64,000 nt of DNA from Hyperoplus lanceolatus (GCA_026929865.2 CM049411.1:5364001-5428000), one strand, 5' to 3'; positions 37,141 through 48,511 are shown, numbered from the stretch's first letter. The notes: generated by a model from the letters alone, not told the origin. A program made the numbers and translations.

Positions 37141-37220
<80 letters not shown>
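37141..37220. repeat. (GT)40 microsatellite
   Basis: Uninterrupted GT dinucleotides. Confidence 0.97.
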
Positions 37221-37226
<6 letters not shown>

Positions 37227-38171
37227 GAGTAATTTATAGCGTCTCTGGCATCGCTCCTAAATGGGATGTTTGAATTTATTATTACAGCGCTGGACAAGTT
37301 CCCGGGTCTGTTCTAACAACATGCAGATGGAGCTGCGTGCGCGTGTAATTCCTTACTGCATGGCCAAATAAATGCAGCTTGGAATGCGTCAGAATAGTAG
37401 GCTACGTCAAATAGGCCTACTACTAGTAGTACATTTTGGGGTGATTTTAATTCATGCCATTGTTAGTAGGTGGGGGGGGGGGGGGGTCTTTTTAAGATGT
37501 CATTTTCTTTATCTAAATCTACTTAAACTCACTGTTATACAAAACATTTTAGATTCTCGTCTTGAAATACAGAATGTTTTGGGATATTCCTTGCTGCTCT
37601 CATTCCCATAAAAATGTATTTGTAAATGTAAATGTAAATCTCCATGAAAAAAAAGCATTTAAAATGATGAAGAATTATGTCATCTTTATTGCAGGGGCTA
37701 TTACCACATATGAAACTGTGCTTGCGTGATCAGCAGAAAGGTATTCTTTTAACACACACACACATAGGCTACACATCAACACCCACACACACATCTACAC
37801 ACACGTTGACATTGTGTGCACAAATGCTATGCAGGGCGGTGTGTGTGTGAGCGGTAGAAAAAAGAAAGACTGTCCGTCCACTCCACTACTCTGCAACACC
37901 GCCCCACTGCCATGCAAAGCCACCACTACCATCACCACAGCAACAGCAGCTAATGCGAGAGCGAGACACGGTTGTTTTAAATATATATTTTTAAGGTCTA
38001 TCTGCTATCTCTATATCTATCTAAAAGGAATTATTCAAGAAAGAAAGAAGCAGGTGAGAGCTGGTTGCATTTGTTTGTCGCGAGGGTATGAATGTTGGTT
38101 GTGTTTGAAGGTAAGGCTGGCTGCAGACCGCGTTATGTGTCTTTATGATTTACGAGCCTGACTCCAGTCGC

Positions 38172-38188
38172 GGTTCAAACAGAGTTCA
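38172..38188 (+). promoter_or_regulatory. DR5 retinoic-acid response element
   Basis: GGTTCA-AACAG-AGTTCA: two RAR/RXR half-sites in direct repeat with a 5-bp spacer. The half-sites are identical to those of the classic RARbeta2 element. It lies 1.5 kb upstream of hoxb3b, in the interval where tetrapod Hoxb4-Hoxb3 neural enhancers with RAREs are known. Confidence 0.7.
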
Positions 38189-39233
38189 TAAAGCTGCATG
38201 CCTCCAGACTTCTATTCTATTCTCTCTCTCTCTCTCTGTCTCTCTATCTCTCTCTGGCGAACTGTTTATCGCGTCGTCTTCTTCGTGCCATTAAAAAAAG
38301 CTGCATTCTTTTATATATTTTTTTCTTCTTTGTTGGAATTGAATTTAAGAGATATTTTTGGTAGAAATAGTCTATTCTTATGTGCGTTTCCGTTCGGGGG
38401 CAGATTGGCAGATAGACAGACACGCAGCGCGCACAAAGGACTCGTGTGTGTTATTTTGTGTTTTGATGGATGGGGTTTTTAGTAGATTGTGATATAATGT
38501 GGTATATTTAATTTGTCTCCCTGAAAATGTGAGACAGGGGCCATCCATTCAGCGAATACAGGGCTGCTATGTATTATTAACAGACAGTCAAGGGCTTAAT
38601 GTCATTTCAGGAAACACACATGGTTGATTAAAAATAATTAAACAATTTTTTATATGTATATTAAATGCATTTCCCTATTATGGGCCTATTTATGTGATGT
38701 TTGAATGTCTGTTTAGACGAATAAGGCCTATTGTTTGCAATTTGTTCTTGTCTTTAGGCTATTGCTAGTGTTTCATTTATCCTTTTTAAGACAAACAAAA
38801 GTCCTTCGAAATAAACTCGTTTCATAAACTAAATTCATTATACGACATTTGTTTTAGACTGTAGGCTATAAAAGACTGAGGCGTTATCACAACAGAAAAA
38901 ATTATTCTATTTGTAGGACAATGATGTACTTAGTGATTGTTAGGGCTCAACAAATAACTATAATAACTAATAACTTTTTCTGTCCAGATTCTACAATTTG
39001 ATCTGCAAATTCTGTGAACTCGTTTAATTGAATTCATTATATAAAAATGTGAAACAATACAATGGAGTAAATTAAAAAGATCATTAGTAGGCCTAGTATA
39101 GTACAATGAGGCCAGCACTGATTGTTAAGGCCTAAATAGAATAATTGCATACAGATTCTACAAGATTACCTACAAATTCTGTGTTTTTCAAGAGGGTATA
39201 TTTCCTACGAATTCCTAATTTTACGTCAATCAT

Positions 39234-39474
39234 GGTCTGTAATGGATGTTAGGGTTAGACAAATAGAATGATCACATTACATTTCTGTCCAGATGTACAA
39301 GAGTATCCACACATCCTAGTGTTTTTCTAGTGTGCTTATCTATTATCTATTTGGTCTTTAATGGATGTTAGGGTTAGACAAATAGAATGATCACATTAAT
39401 TGTTTTTGTCCAGATGTACAAGAGTATCCACACATCCTATAGGCCTGGCCTAGTGTTTTTCTAGTGTGCTTATC
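39234..39474. repeat. Tandem repeat, two units of about 120 bp
   Basis: AATGGATGTTAGGGTTAGAC ... ATAGAATGATCACATTA ... GTCCAGATGTACAAGAGTAT ... TTTTTCTAGTGTGCTTATCT occurs twice back to back. Weaker relatives lie upstream at about 38920 and 39115. Confidence 0.85.
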
Positions 39475-39703
39475 TCCTCCAAACTCTTAATTTCCCTCTG
39501 CCTCTCGCCTCTCAAGACTAGAAGAGGGTTTTTTTCTATTCATGTCAGCGCACTATTGAGTTGATAAGATGGATCGTGTCGTCTCCTCCCTAATTTTTTT
39601 TTTCTCCTCTCAGGCCAGAATTTGAAGCCGAGGCTGCTGCAGGGCTTGTGTTGAAACCCTGCCATGTGACATTTGGCCCCTTGTCGGTCGGTTTCACGTT
39701 TAA

Positions 39704-42174
39704 ATGGAAATGCAACAGAAATCAAGAAATCACCACCATCGGGAGGAATTCTTCTTGGATGATGATGATGGTGGTGATGATGATGTCATTGCTGCTGGGT
39801 TCGGCTGCACACGACGTCATCAAACAGAACGTGGAATGGTGGAGACGTTCGATAGAGCACTACTAGTTCCCGGGAGACGTTCCAACTCAAAACAACAACA
39901 TCAAAAAAGCCTAAAGTTTCCTATGAGTAAAAATATCTTCCCCTGGATGAAAGATTCCAGACACGCAGACAAGCAGAAACACGGCAGCACGAGACGCGAA
40001 GGTTTGTATGACGTAACAAAGAACGAATGAGGCCTTTTTTCCATTTTCTTTCAACTGAAGAAAATGAACTCCTATTTTCTCGTTTTTAGGTTCAGAAGGT
40101 CAAAACAGCTATTAATCAAGCGACAGACTGGCCGCAGTAGGGAGACGTTGATGGTGATGTAGCCTACACACCTTGGCTCAGATTTTAGGAAGTCATTTAG
40201 AGGGATAAACAATTAGATTAATATAGTAAAAGCACAGAAAACTATACAAAAACAATTAGGCCTACATAATAATAAAATTAGAAATGTTTATAAAAAAAAA
40301 GCAAAAAAACACCTTAATGAATTTTTCCCTATAATTAATCTTTTATAAAACCTAATTATTTGTCCCAGTTGAGGCCTTTACACATTGCACATCATTTACC
40401 CTTGAGCCTTTTGAGTCTTGATTTTGATATGGAAAAACACGAACCTTTAAAATTCACTGTAACATTCTACTTTTAACAAAGTGAAAAGCTATTGTACAGC
40501 TAATCTTAAAAAGGTGTATGGCTATAAACCATGTTCTGAAATATCTCAAGACCTGAATCCACTCACTAAATCTCATAGCCTAAACCCAAAAGTGTAACAC
40601 CACCACCTAACATACTTAAAAAAACAACTTTGTCTATGTTGTGAAGTTGGGTTTTGTTTTCTGCATCTTTTGATCTAACTTTTATTTATTTAACCTTCTC
40701 TTATAAAGGTTAGGCTGTTAGGTTGACTGAGCACAGCTGCTCTTTTACAACAACACTGTTAACAGTTGAGTCTAATCACGTGAACAAAACGAAGAGTCAA
40801 TTAATTAAGTATTATATGCTCATTAAACTTGGTGCATACTCAGTGATCACGAGCCTCCTTTGATTAACTTATTTGTATATTTTTCAGTATGGCTGTTCAT
40901 ATAAACAGATATTATTGTTGTACTGTTTTACCTGTCCATTGATTTCAATGTGCTCTAATTGTTTTAACGTATGGCTTCGCTGTGACGTTATTGTTTACTG
41001 CAGTGTTAAGTGCGAGCATTGTTTAATAGCCTATAGGCCTATGTATATTTTTTAATTAAAATATCGGCCACACAGGGAGAGCAGCTGCCAATGCAAAGAC
41101 TAATGGGGATCCCGATAAACAATAAATAATAAACAATAAAAGCAGAGCAGACGGGCAGAGACGATGACTGAGAATGAGCTCCATATCATACATAAAAAGC
41201 AGTAAAAATATATCAAAACTAGTGATAACAACATTTTCTCTCTTTTTCTCAATATTATTAATTCTGTGACCAATAAGAAGCAAACCTCAAATTCTGACTA
41301 TTTAAAAAAAAAAAAAAAAAAAAAACGTTTTTGTTGTCAATTCTTAATGTGTTATATCTGCTTAACATAATGCACTAAATATTGTTGTTTTAAACCGTTT
41401 CAATGTATTGTTTTATGTCTGGTTTAGGTGAGCCAAATTTCCACCATTGACAATAACGATGTATTCCATTCTATTCCATTCTATACCATTCGCTTCCATT
41501 CCATCCTATACCATTCTACAGACTGCACCCTCAACGACGAGAAGTGTCCATTAAGCGCGTGCCCGAGCCCGGCGGCCTCCAGCAAGCGCACGCGCACCGC
41601 GTATACGAGCGCGCAACTGGTGGAGCTGGAGAAGGAGTTCCACTTCAGCCGTTACCTGTGCCGGCCGCGGCGCGTGGAGATGGCCGGCCTGCTCTGCCTC
41701 GAGGAGCGGCAGATCAAGATTTGGTTCCAGAATCGCAGAATGAAACAGAAGAAAGACGAGAGATTGTTGCAGCAAGGCCAAAATACAACCACTAATAATA
41801 ACAACACTACCACTACAATGTCAGCATCGCCCCAGTCTTCCTCCCCCCACTCCGCCCAGGGCAGCCCCACTCTGTCTCTATCCAGCCTGGGTTATGTGCA
41901 TTTGGGAGGGGGTGACTACCAACCAGACTCCCCTACGTTCAAGTCCCAACAAACCCAGCCAGGAGCGGTGCTGTACCAGGCTGAATACTCCAACAAATAC
42001 GCTGCTCCTCAAGGCGGCTCCTTCACGCAGTTTAACCCACAGTATGACAACGACAGAAACTCACACACAACAACGACATCTGACCCACATGTCGTGGATG
42101 TGAACGGGTCGTATTTCACCCAGAGCTGCGCGCAGGACAGAATCATGCAAGCGCCAAAACTGACTCATTTGTAA
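39704..42174 (+). CDS. hoxb3b: Homeobox protein Hox-B3b (diverged)
   Basis: Hox3-group transcription factor of the hindbrain. Exon 1 is 39704-40001, exon 2 is 41522-42174; 316 aa. The hexapeptide [10 protein letters not shown], homeodomain [20 protein letters not shown] ... [20 protein letters not shown] ... [13 protein letters not shown] and the C-terminus APKLTHL, present at the end of Hox3 proteins, identify the group. An apparent acceptor at 41427 gives a frameshift and early stop. Only the acceptor CTACAG at 41521 keeps phase, so exon 2 starts at 41522 after an ATTCCATTCTAT repeat. It is shorter than typical Hox3 (about 400 aa). The N-terminus lacks the usual YYDN..GGY motif and is acidic/His-rich ([19 protein letters not shown]). 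Start could be 39704 or the ATG six bases later. Confidence 0.9.
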
Positions 42175-42478
42175 CTTGACAAGAACGGAATTGCTCGATT
42201 CTGTCTCACACAAAAAAAACTTTAATTTATACAAGAAGACATAACTGATATTTGTGAATGCACGGTGTGTGATAATTGGACTAATTGATCTAAATATTAG
42301 TTTCAAGTGAAGTATTATTTATTTGTTTTTATATTGTGCTTTTTATAGCCTATCCATTGTTGGGTTAACTTTTACGCACGGGGCCTCTTTCATCCAATTA
42401 TTGGTTTCAAAGACATTAAGGACAAACTGTAATCCAGCCCTGTGTTTGTTAAATTAAAATGTTGTTTCAGTTTACATA

Positions 42479-42484
42479 AATAAA
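42479..42484 (+). terminator. hoxb3b polyadenylation signal
   Basis: AATAAA about 0.3 kb past the stop, followed by CGCAATTTGTTGAG. Confidence 0.45.
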
Positions 42485-43590
42485 CGCAATTTGTTGAGAT
42501 TTCCCAGAGTAAATACTCTAAAAGCAAAAGGATTGCAATTCAGCCAAAACAATTAAAGGAGTAAAAAAAAAGGCGATATTTTTTTTTGTTAAATCTTAAT
42601 TAGCACTTGAGGTCTTTACCTTTACATTACCCCTTAGTTAATCACGAATGAGTGTGAGCGTAAAAGGGTTTTTTGGGAAGATATTACGTGATAGTCTTGG
42701 TGTCGTTAACGCTCCAGCACTAGACGAAATAAGCCAGAGAAAAGGGGGCCAATATGGTTCTTAAATGTGTCTTTGTTCTCTTATGGGCAAAGTGGGCCAC
42801 ACAAGCCGTCAATCTTTAACAAGAGCGCATGATGGATCACTGAATTCCCTGCGCTGCCTCTCAGCCACAGTCTGTGCAGGATTTCACCGTGTGCAAAGAA
42901 ACGTTTTGGTCAGAAGCCAAGAACACCTTTTGACCAAATGTCTAAGCCTATTTAGATACATTTAAAAGCGAGTTTGCAATGTAATTTCATCCTCAAATTT
43001 GTTTTACAATGAGAATCGAGCGAAATTAGTGTAGGAATACAATGGAAACAATAATGTCACTGCTAAAACTGCATATAGGCCAAAAGAAGGTCAAAACAAT
43101 TGTGGTTGAAATAATAATAATAATCAAACCAAATCAGTTTTTATTTATATTATTATAGCCCAATATCACAAATAGCCATTTTGCCTCAGTGGGCTTTACA
43201 GTCCGTGGTCTTACACAATATGGCTGACACCCTCTGACCTAAGACTCTATAAGCTCGACTGAGGAAAAACTCCCATAAATCAAAAACCCTATACTGTAAC
43301 AGTCTATGGTGTAGCCTTTGACATCTCAAGTTGGCCTATATAGTCCTTATACATGACATGTTTTTTCTATTCTTTGGGAGGTCATAAAATAGATAATATG
43401 ACATCTATGTAATTATCAGGCCTACTAGTAGGCTACAATTATCACTATTTACTACTGGGCTATTAGTGTTGTTAAAATACCATCATTATGCTACAAAAAT
43501 GTATTTTTAAACGTGTCAGTAATTTGTCATTTTCTCGCGTCTCCAACACTGTAGCCAGAAAACAGTGTGTCCTGATGTTTGCGTTCTTAT
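42485..43590. other. Empty hoxb2b slot
   Basis: No Hox2 coding sequence is visible. It contains a single-copy patch (42740-42930) with a Hox/Pbx-type TGATGGATC at 42830-42838 and an inverted family-T retroposon tail near 43126-43215; the rest is AT-rich. Confidence 0.5.
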
Positions 43591-43591
43591 C

Positions 43592-43672
43592 AGATGGATG
43601 GGGCGAGTTTGATTGAAGCATTTGTCATGTAAATGCGAAGCCGTGTGATGGACGAGCCGGCAGACTTGACAG
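43592..43672 (+). promoter_or_regulatory. Hoxb1-type autoregulatory element (b1-ARE)
   Basis: Three Hox/Pbx-type motifs, AGATGGATGG (43592), TGATTGAAGC (43610) and TGATGGACGA (43646), bracket a Sox/Oct-type TTTGTCATGTAAAT (43621), followed by a Meis/Prep site TTGACAG (43666). The same ingredients make up the mouse Hoxb1 rhombomere-4 autoregulatory enhancer. It lies 208-288 bp upstream of the hoxb1b ATG; a CCATTGG box follows at 43691. Confidence 0.8.
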
Positions 43673-43879
43673 AGTGCTGTAGGTCCTTCGCCATTGGCCC
43701 TCTGACGGGTCACGTGCTTGTGTCAGGAAGGTGATATGAGGGTGGAAGGCAGTTTTACAGCTTTGACATACTACCTAGAAGGGTTAGGGGGCTAAAGGGA
43801 GCAAGCGATTAACGACTGGCGCTCGCTCTTGATCACTTATTTTTTTCTGAACAAACAATAGGCCCCTACAACTCGAGCA

Positions 43880-45272
43880 ATGAACTCCTACTTAGATTAC
43901 CCAGTTTGTAGTAGGGGCGCAAACATCTTCAGTGCCAAGGCCGCTGGATACCACAATCTAAACCATGGATATATGCCCGGTTCCAACTCATGCGCAACAA
44001 GTGATAGTTACGCACCGGACGGGCGGCTAGTGGCTCCAACATCTGCCCCACAACAGAGCGCGAACGTCCCGATACATCACCACCAGACCCACGTCAACTT
44101 GGATCTTCAGTTCGCAGCAGCAACGCAGGGAAACCCCGTGTATCATGGGGCAACTTTGGACTACGGACATCCACACCACCACCATCAACAGTACGGCCTC
44201 GCGCCAGAGCAGGACCGGGGCGGCAGTTACCTCCACGCGCAGGTTTCACCCCTCGGAACCAATATGGCGCCTTACACTGGGGACAGTTGTGTGGTTGTTG
44301 GGTCTGCTGGTGGTGGTGGAGGAGTATCAGCGAGTAGCCAGTATTTACAGTTTGCTAACGGCGAGCAGAGGTTGCAAGAATACCCAGAGAGTTCAGTTTA
44401 CACAAGGTTACCGGCCCATAGCAACAAGGAGAGGGACTTGGAACATGTTGAAGACACGTCCAAGACATTCGACTGGATGAAAGTGAAGAGGAATCCACCA
44501 AAGACAGGTCTGTACATCCAGAACATACTCAAGTAAAAAGCAATTTAGATAAGACGAGACTTCTGAAGGTATAAGGCCTGTACTAATGACTTTGGCTACA
44601 GTGCGTAAAACACAATTCAGTTAATGTAGTGACGCCTAGTTGTTTTAAATTGTAGGCCTTGTTTGGTGGCAACCTTTCTATGTTCTATGGCAACGATAAA
44701 GTCACCTGTTCACACATATTATACTGATTGTATGAACAAACAAAACTCAATAAAATATGCAATTAAAAAATAATAACTTTGTAGGCTATTTGGCGACTAA
44801 TGTTTGACATTTCTTTCCAATTCATTGTCACACTATTCCTTCACATCCAAACTAAAAGCCATGTTCTAGTTCCATGACTTTCACGTTCTCTCACGTGATC
44901 CATACATTTTTCTTACGTCACTCATTCATTCATCAATTTCTCTACACAGCCGTCTTGTCGGAGTTTGGGATACCGGGTCAACACAACGTCATCCGAACCA
45001 ACTTCACCACCAAACAACTGACAGAGCTCGAGAAAGAGTTCCACTTCAACAAGTACCTGACGCGCGCACGGAGGGTGGAGGTCGCGGCCAGTCTCGAGCT
45101 CAACGAGACGCAGGTGAAAATCTGGTTCCAGAACCGAAGGATGAAGCAGAAAAAACGCGAGAAATCATCCGGATGTGTTTTGGTCAAAGCAGCATCGGCG
45201 GCAGCAACTGTGGGGAAAATATCGGGCCTAGAGACCTCTCCTAATTCTAAAGGGAAAGACTGTGACTTATGA
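43880..45272 (+). CDS. hoxb1b: Homeobox protein Hox-B1b
   Basis: Hox1 transcription factor; in teleosts hoxb1b is an early, retinoic-acid-responsive hindbrain gene. Exon 1 is 43880-44507, exon 2 is 44950-45272; 316 aa. The start [39 protein letters not shown] and the Hox1 hexapeptide [14 protein letters not shown] identify it. The homeodomain reads [20 protein letters not shown], then [20 protein letters not shown], then [18 protein letters not shown] His-rich stretch (HPHHHHQQY) and a Gly run lie in the N-terminal half. The intron is only 442 bp. Upstream lies a b1-ARE; downstream lie DR2 and DR5 RAREs. Confidence 0.96.
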
Positions 45273-46050
45273 TGAGACTTTTTAATATAGCCTATCTATC
45301 TATTTGACTGTGGGGTCGGCCGAGCAGTTCGATTTCAACTTATCCATTCCAGAAAAACTGTGAAAAATGCATCATGTGGACTTGTAAAGTTGACATAGTG
45401 TGTCTGCTCATGTGCTGCTGATAGTGCATTGAATTCTGAACGTAAAGCCTCTGGAAGCCTGGTCTTTAAATAGTAAAAATCAATGTATGATATCAAAGTT
45501 GGGTGTCTCAATAAGCTTTGATATTATGATCATATTATAAAACTTAAAATTCTTATTGTGTATAAGAAGCATAGCCTGCCTCATCTAAACCCGAATTTCT
45601 GTTAAGTTATTTAACTTTATTTTGGATTGATAAATATGCTCTAACTCTTTCCAGATGCTTTACTATCACCATCATGCAACTAGCTCCCCAAATGACATAG
45701 TTAGAAGGATTTTGTGGGTTTGGGTTTGCAGGGGCTTTAAGAAAAAGTATTCAACATCCATTCCTGTATTTGAAACCTTCGTATTATGAGCCCCATGCTT
45801 TGTTCTGTGTTGGAGCACTGAAGTACTCCGTGTCACTGTGTTTTTGCACTATTTATTTACAGGGTATTTTCAAACAACAGTTGAGATGATTTTTTAGCTT
45901 ATTATTAAAAATGAATAACTGCTGTATGCTGGTTATTATAGGCTGTAACAAATGCCGTTTAATCTCTCTTGAATCCAATCAAACTTTTACTTTTGATACA
46001 GAACTTTCAACGTCTTTTACCTGCTGTTTTTGAAAGAAATATATGTAAAT

Positions 46051-46056
46051 AATAAA
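46051..46056 (+). terminator. hoxb1b polyadenylation signal
   Basis: AATAAA about 0.78 kb past the stop, followed by TTGTCTTTT. The transcript end is inferred. Confidence 0.45.
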
Positions 46057-46202
46057 TTGTCTTTTAAAATATGAATATTTTTTTTGAAGTGCGGTACGAA
46101 TTCTTTTTATGTAGATTTACTTCCTTTTAATGGTCTCACCAAAGTCCCCTCGCATAATGTGACATGAGGAATCTTTCACAACACACGGGGTGGTTCCTAT
46201 AG

Positions 46203-46216
46203 TGACCTTTTCACCT
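46203..46216 (-). promoter_or_regulatory. DR2 retinoic-acid response element, 3' of hoxb1b
   Basis: On the minus strand AGGTGA-AA-AGGTCA, a direct repeat with a 2-bp spacer, 0.93 kb past the hoxb1b stop. The mouse Hoxb1 3' enhancer uses a DR2 RARE. The flanks are single-copy DNA. Confidence 0.7.
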
Positions 46217-46422
46217 CCCAAATACCTCCAGGGGCTCTAAACATGACAACAAACTGCAGGGGCCCGGTTTCGCCCTTGATTTGTTACCCAAATTCTGCTG
46301 TCGACGCAGCTGACACAGGTTGCAATGACATCCACTCGCATTTTACATATTTCGAGTGAAATCCATGACATTAAATAAAATGTTCATAGTGTTCAAATGT
46401 CTACTAAAAAACTGAGGAATAA

Positions 46423-46592
46423 GTTAACACAATATCAAAGTTGAGGTAGACATATCGCAAAGACTACTTGAACTGTATTAAACAGTAGCACATTCCATTC
46501 ACGTGCCATGCATTTAGGATCTACATGTATTTGGCCAGTCAGATGTAGCCTACCAGAACATGTTGTAAAGAGTGGCATGAAGATGTTTTGCT
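46423..46592. repeat. Duplicated block D, copy 1
   Basis: GTTAACACAATATCAAAGTT ... AGTCAGATGTAGCCTACC matches 51132-51301 closely, and both copies are followed directly by an M1 MITE. The whole approximately 450-500 bp unit was therefore duplicated. Confidence 0.85.
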
Positions 46593-46918
46593 TTAAAAGG
46601 TGGAGTCAGTGATTCTGGAGAACGCTCGCTGTCAAGATAAGTGAATATCTCCTCACAATCAGCTACTTATCCGTATTGTGTGTGTGTAGAAAAAAATCTG
46701 GTCTTAATACACAGCCTACACTCTGTATGTAAACGGGCATGTTGCTATCTATGGCCCCCTTTTGTTTACACACCAGTTTACAGAGCATAGGCTGTGTATT
46801 AACACTGCATTTCTCTCAAGGCACACACAGTACAGATCGTGAGGATATATTCACTGATTTTGCGAAGAAAGTGATTTTTACAACAAGCGTTCTCCAGAAT
46901 CACTGACTCCACCTTTAA
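46593..46918. repeat. M1 MITE, copy 5
   Basis: AAAGGTGGAGTCAGTGATTC at the left, GAATCACTGACTCCACCTTT plus AA at the right; well-preserved ends. Confidence 0.85.
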
Positions 46919-47001
46919 CATATCCATGCTCATTTTGGCCCCACTTTAAAAGCTAAACGTTTGCCCGACCCGGCCACCTATAGTTCTATCTGTCGGGTAA
47001 G

Positions 47002-47002
<1 letters not shown>

Positions 47003-47036
<34 letters not shown>
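47003..47036. repeat. (GT)17 microsatellite
   Basis: Uninterrupted GT repeat 0.1 kb before the DR5 element. Confidence 0.9.
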
Positions 47037-47037
<1 letters not shown>

Positions 47038-47133
47038 CAGCAGTTTCAATATTTGCACTGGGTGTTGGGTTAGTGCACACACACACAGTTTCAGGCCCAG
47101 CAGCACTGGCCTGTTGGTTTCCTTAAAGCGAGA

Positions 47134-47150
47134 GGTTCACACAGAGTTCA
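47134..47150 (+). promoter_or_regulatory. DR5 retinoic-acid response element, 3' of hoxb1b
   Basis: GGTTCA-CACAG-AGTTCA, with half-sites identical to the RARbeta2 and Hoxa1 3' RAREs, 1.86 kb past the hoxb1b stop. Together with the DR2 at 46203 it forms a plausible 3' retinoic-acid enhancer for the early anterior expression of hoxb1b. Confidence 0.75.
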
Positions 47151-48099
47151 CACACAAATGAATGCAGAATCAATCCGTCAAGACACCAGAGAAGTCAACA
47201 AGAGGCCCCTCGCACTTTACACACTTCACATTGCTGCAGGTAAATGCTTTTAATATTTAGACTATCGAGTTGAATGGCCATTTAGTCAATGTTCTGCTTT
47301 GTGCAAAACTGACAAAAAATAAATAAAAATGTTATAAGTTCACGGCCGGTGAGAGATGTTTCCAAAAAGGGAAATGGAAATCAGCAATCATTTGGAATAT
47401 ATATGCACGAGTAGGCACTTGTCTCACAACTATATTAAAAATTAATAGACTTCCACTAATATATGTTACAGTTGAAATACCATACGGCCCATTACTGTAA
47501 ATTAGAAAAGGGCAGAAAGGCAGCGTTGCCAAGTCGGTTTCCATAAGCAACTTTCGGCTTGTTTTTTTGTAAAGTTGCTTACAAAAACTGGCTGTTAGGG
47601 GTTGCAGTTATTTGGGAATGTTTCTAAAGTGCAGTTGTTTATTTATGCTGGCTGCCCATGCATCAAATACAGTTTAAGTTTCTTGTTATCTTTCTGGTTA
47701 TCTTACTAGGTTAGCCCACTTATAAGTGAAAAACAACTTATCAGGTCATTCTTGGAAAATACATTTTAATCTCAATGAATTTGACCTGGTTAAATAAAAG
47801 TATATTGATTGATTGATTGATTGAGTGAAAAAAAAAATCTTTTAAAATACAAATTAAGGAGGCCTAGTATTTCTCCCTTCGTACAAAGAATATGATATAA
47901 GATAAAAGTATATTTACATTAAAAAACAAGTTATTTCAGAGTTAAGAATGTAACATTGATGAACTTATAATTATTGTCCAGATGGACATAATGAACTTTA
48001 TTATAGGATGTGTATAACATGGATGTACATATGTAAAGGCTATTTGCAATGGTTGAAGAAATGGTCCCATCTTTTCTGCTTATTTTTATAGGCCTATAG

Positions 48100-48423
48100 T
48101 TACTTGCTTCTTTTCTGAGATCTGACAACACTGCAGAAAGAGTTTCTTTTTGTCGTCCTGCATTTCTTTAAAATGCCAAAAGCTGCTTCCTCCTCCTCTT
48201 CCACTGATGACTCACAAGGCCAAGGGCTGTGGAGGTGACAATCGATACGGTGAATAGTGACAGGTTTAACAACAATAGAGAAAAGTGGGACGGTGCAGAA
48301 AACAAGTGTGGGACTCCCTTGGTTAGGTGTGATCTCTGGCATCTCTGAAGGCCATAGCTCAACGCTCTCCGTGGGCTTTCCATCTGGACGTGTCAGAGCT
48401 GGTGCTGCAGCCAACATCACCAA
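48100..48423 (-). other. Unassigned minus-strand reading frame
   Basis: A 107-codon open frame of mixed, non-repetitive composition (for example PDGKPTESVELWPSEMPEIT). No family recognised and no clear splice sites. It may be a degenerate exon or chance. Confidence 0.2.
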
Positions 48424-48451
48424 GACAGATGTTCTACTAAGGGGAGGGAGG

Positions 48452-48460
48452 GAGGGAGGG

Positions 48461-48508
<48 letters not shown>
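48452..48508. repeat. GGGA/GT microsatellite
   Basis: (GGGA)n followed by (GT)n. Confidence 0.9.

Positions 48509-48509
<1 letters not shown>

Positions 48510-48511
<2 letters not shown>

Noticed and set aside
41428..41521. N-terminal extension of the hoxb3b homeobox frame
   Set aside because: It does not join in phase to exon 1 and is a minisatellite forming the intron's 3' end.
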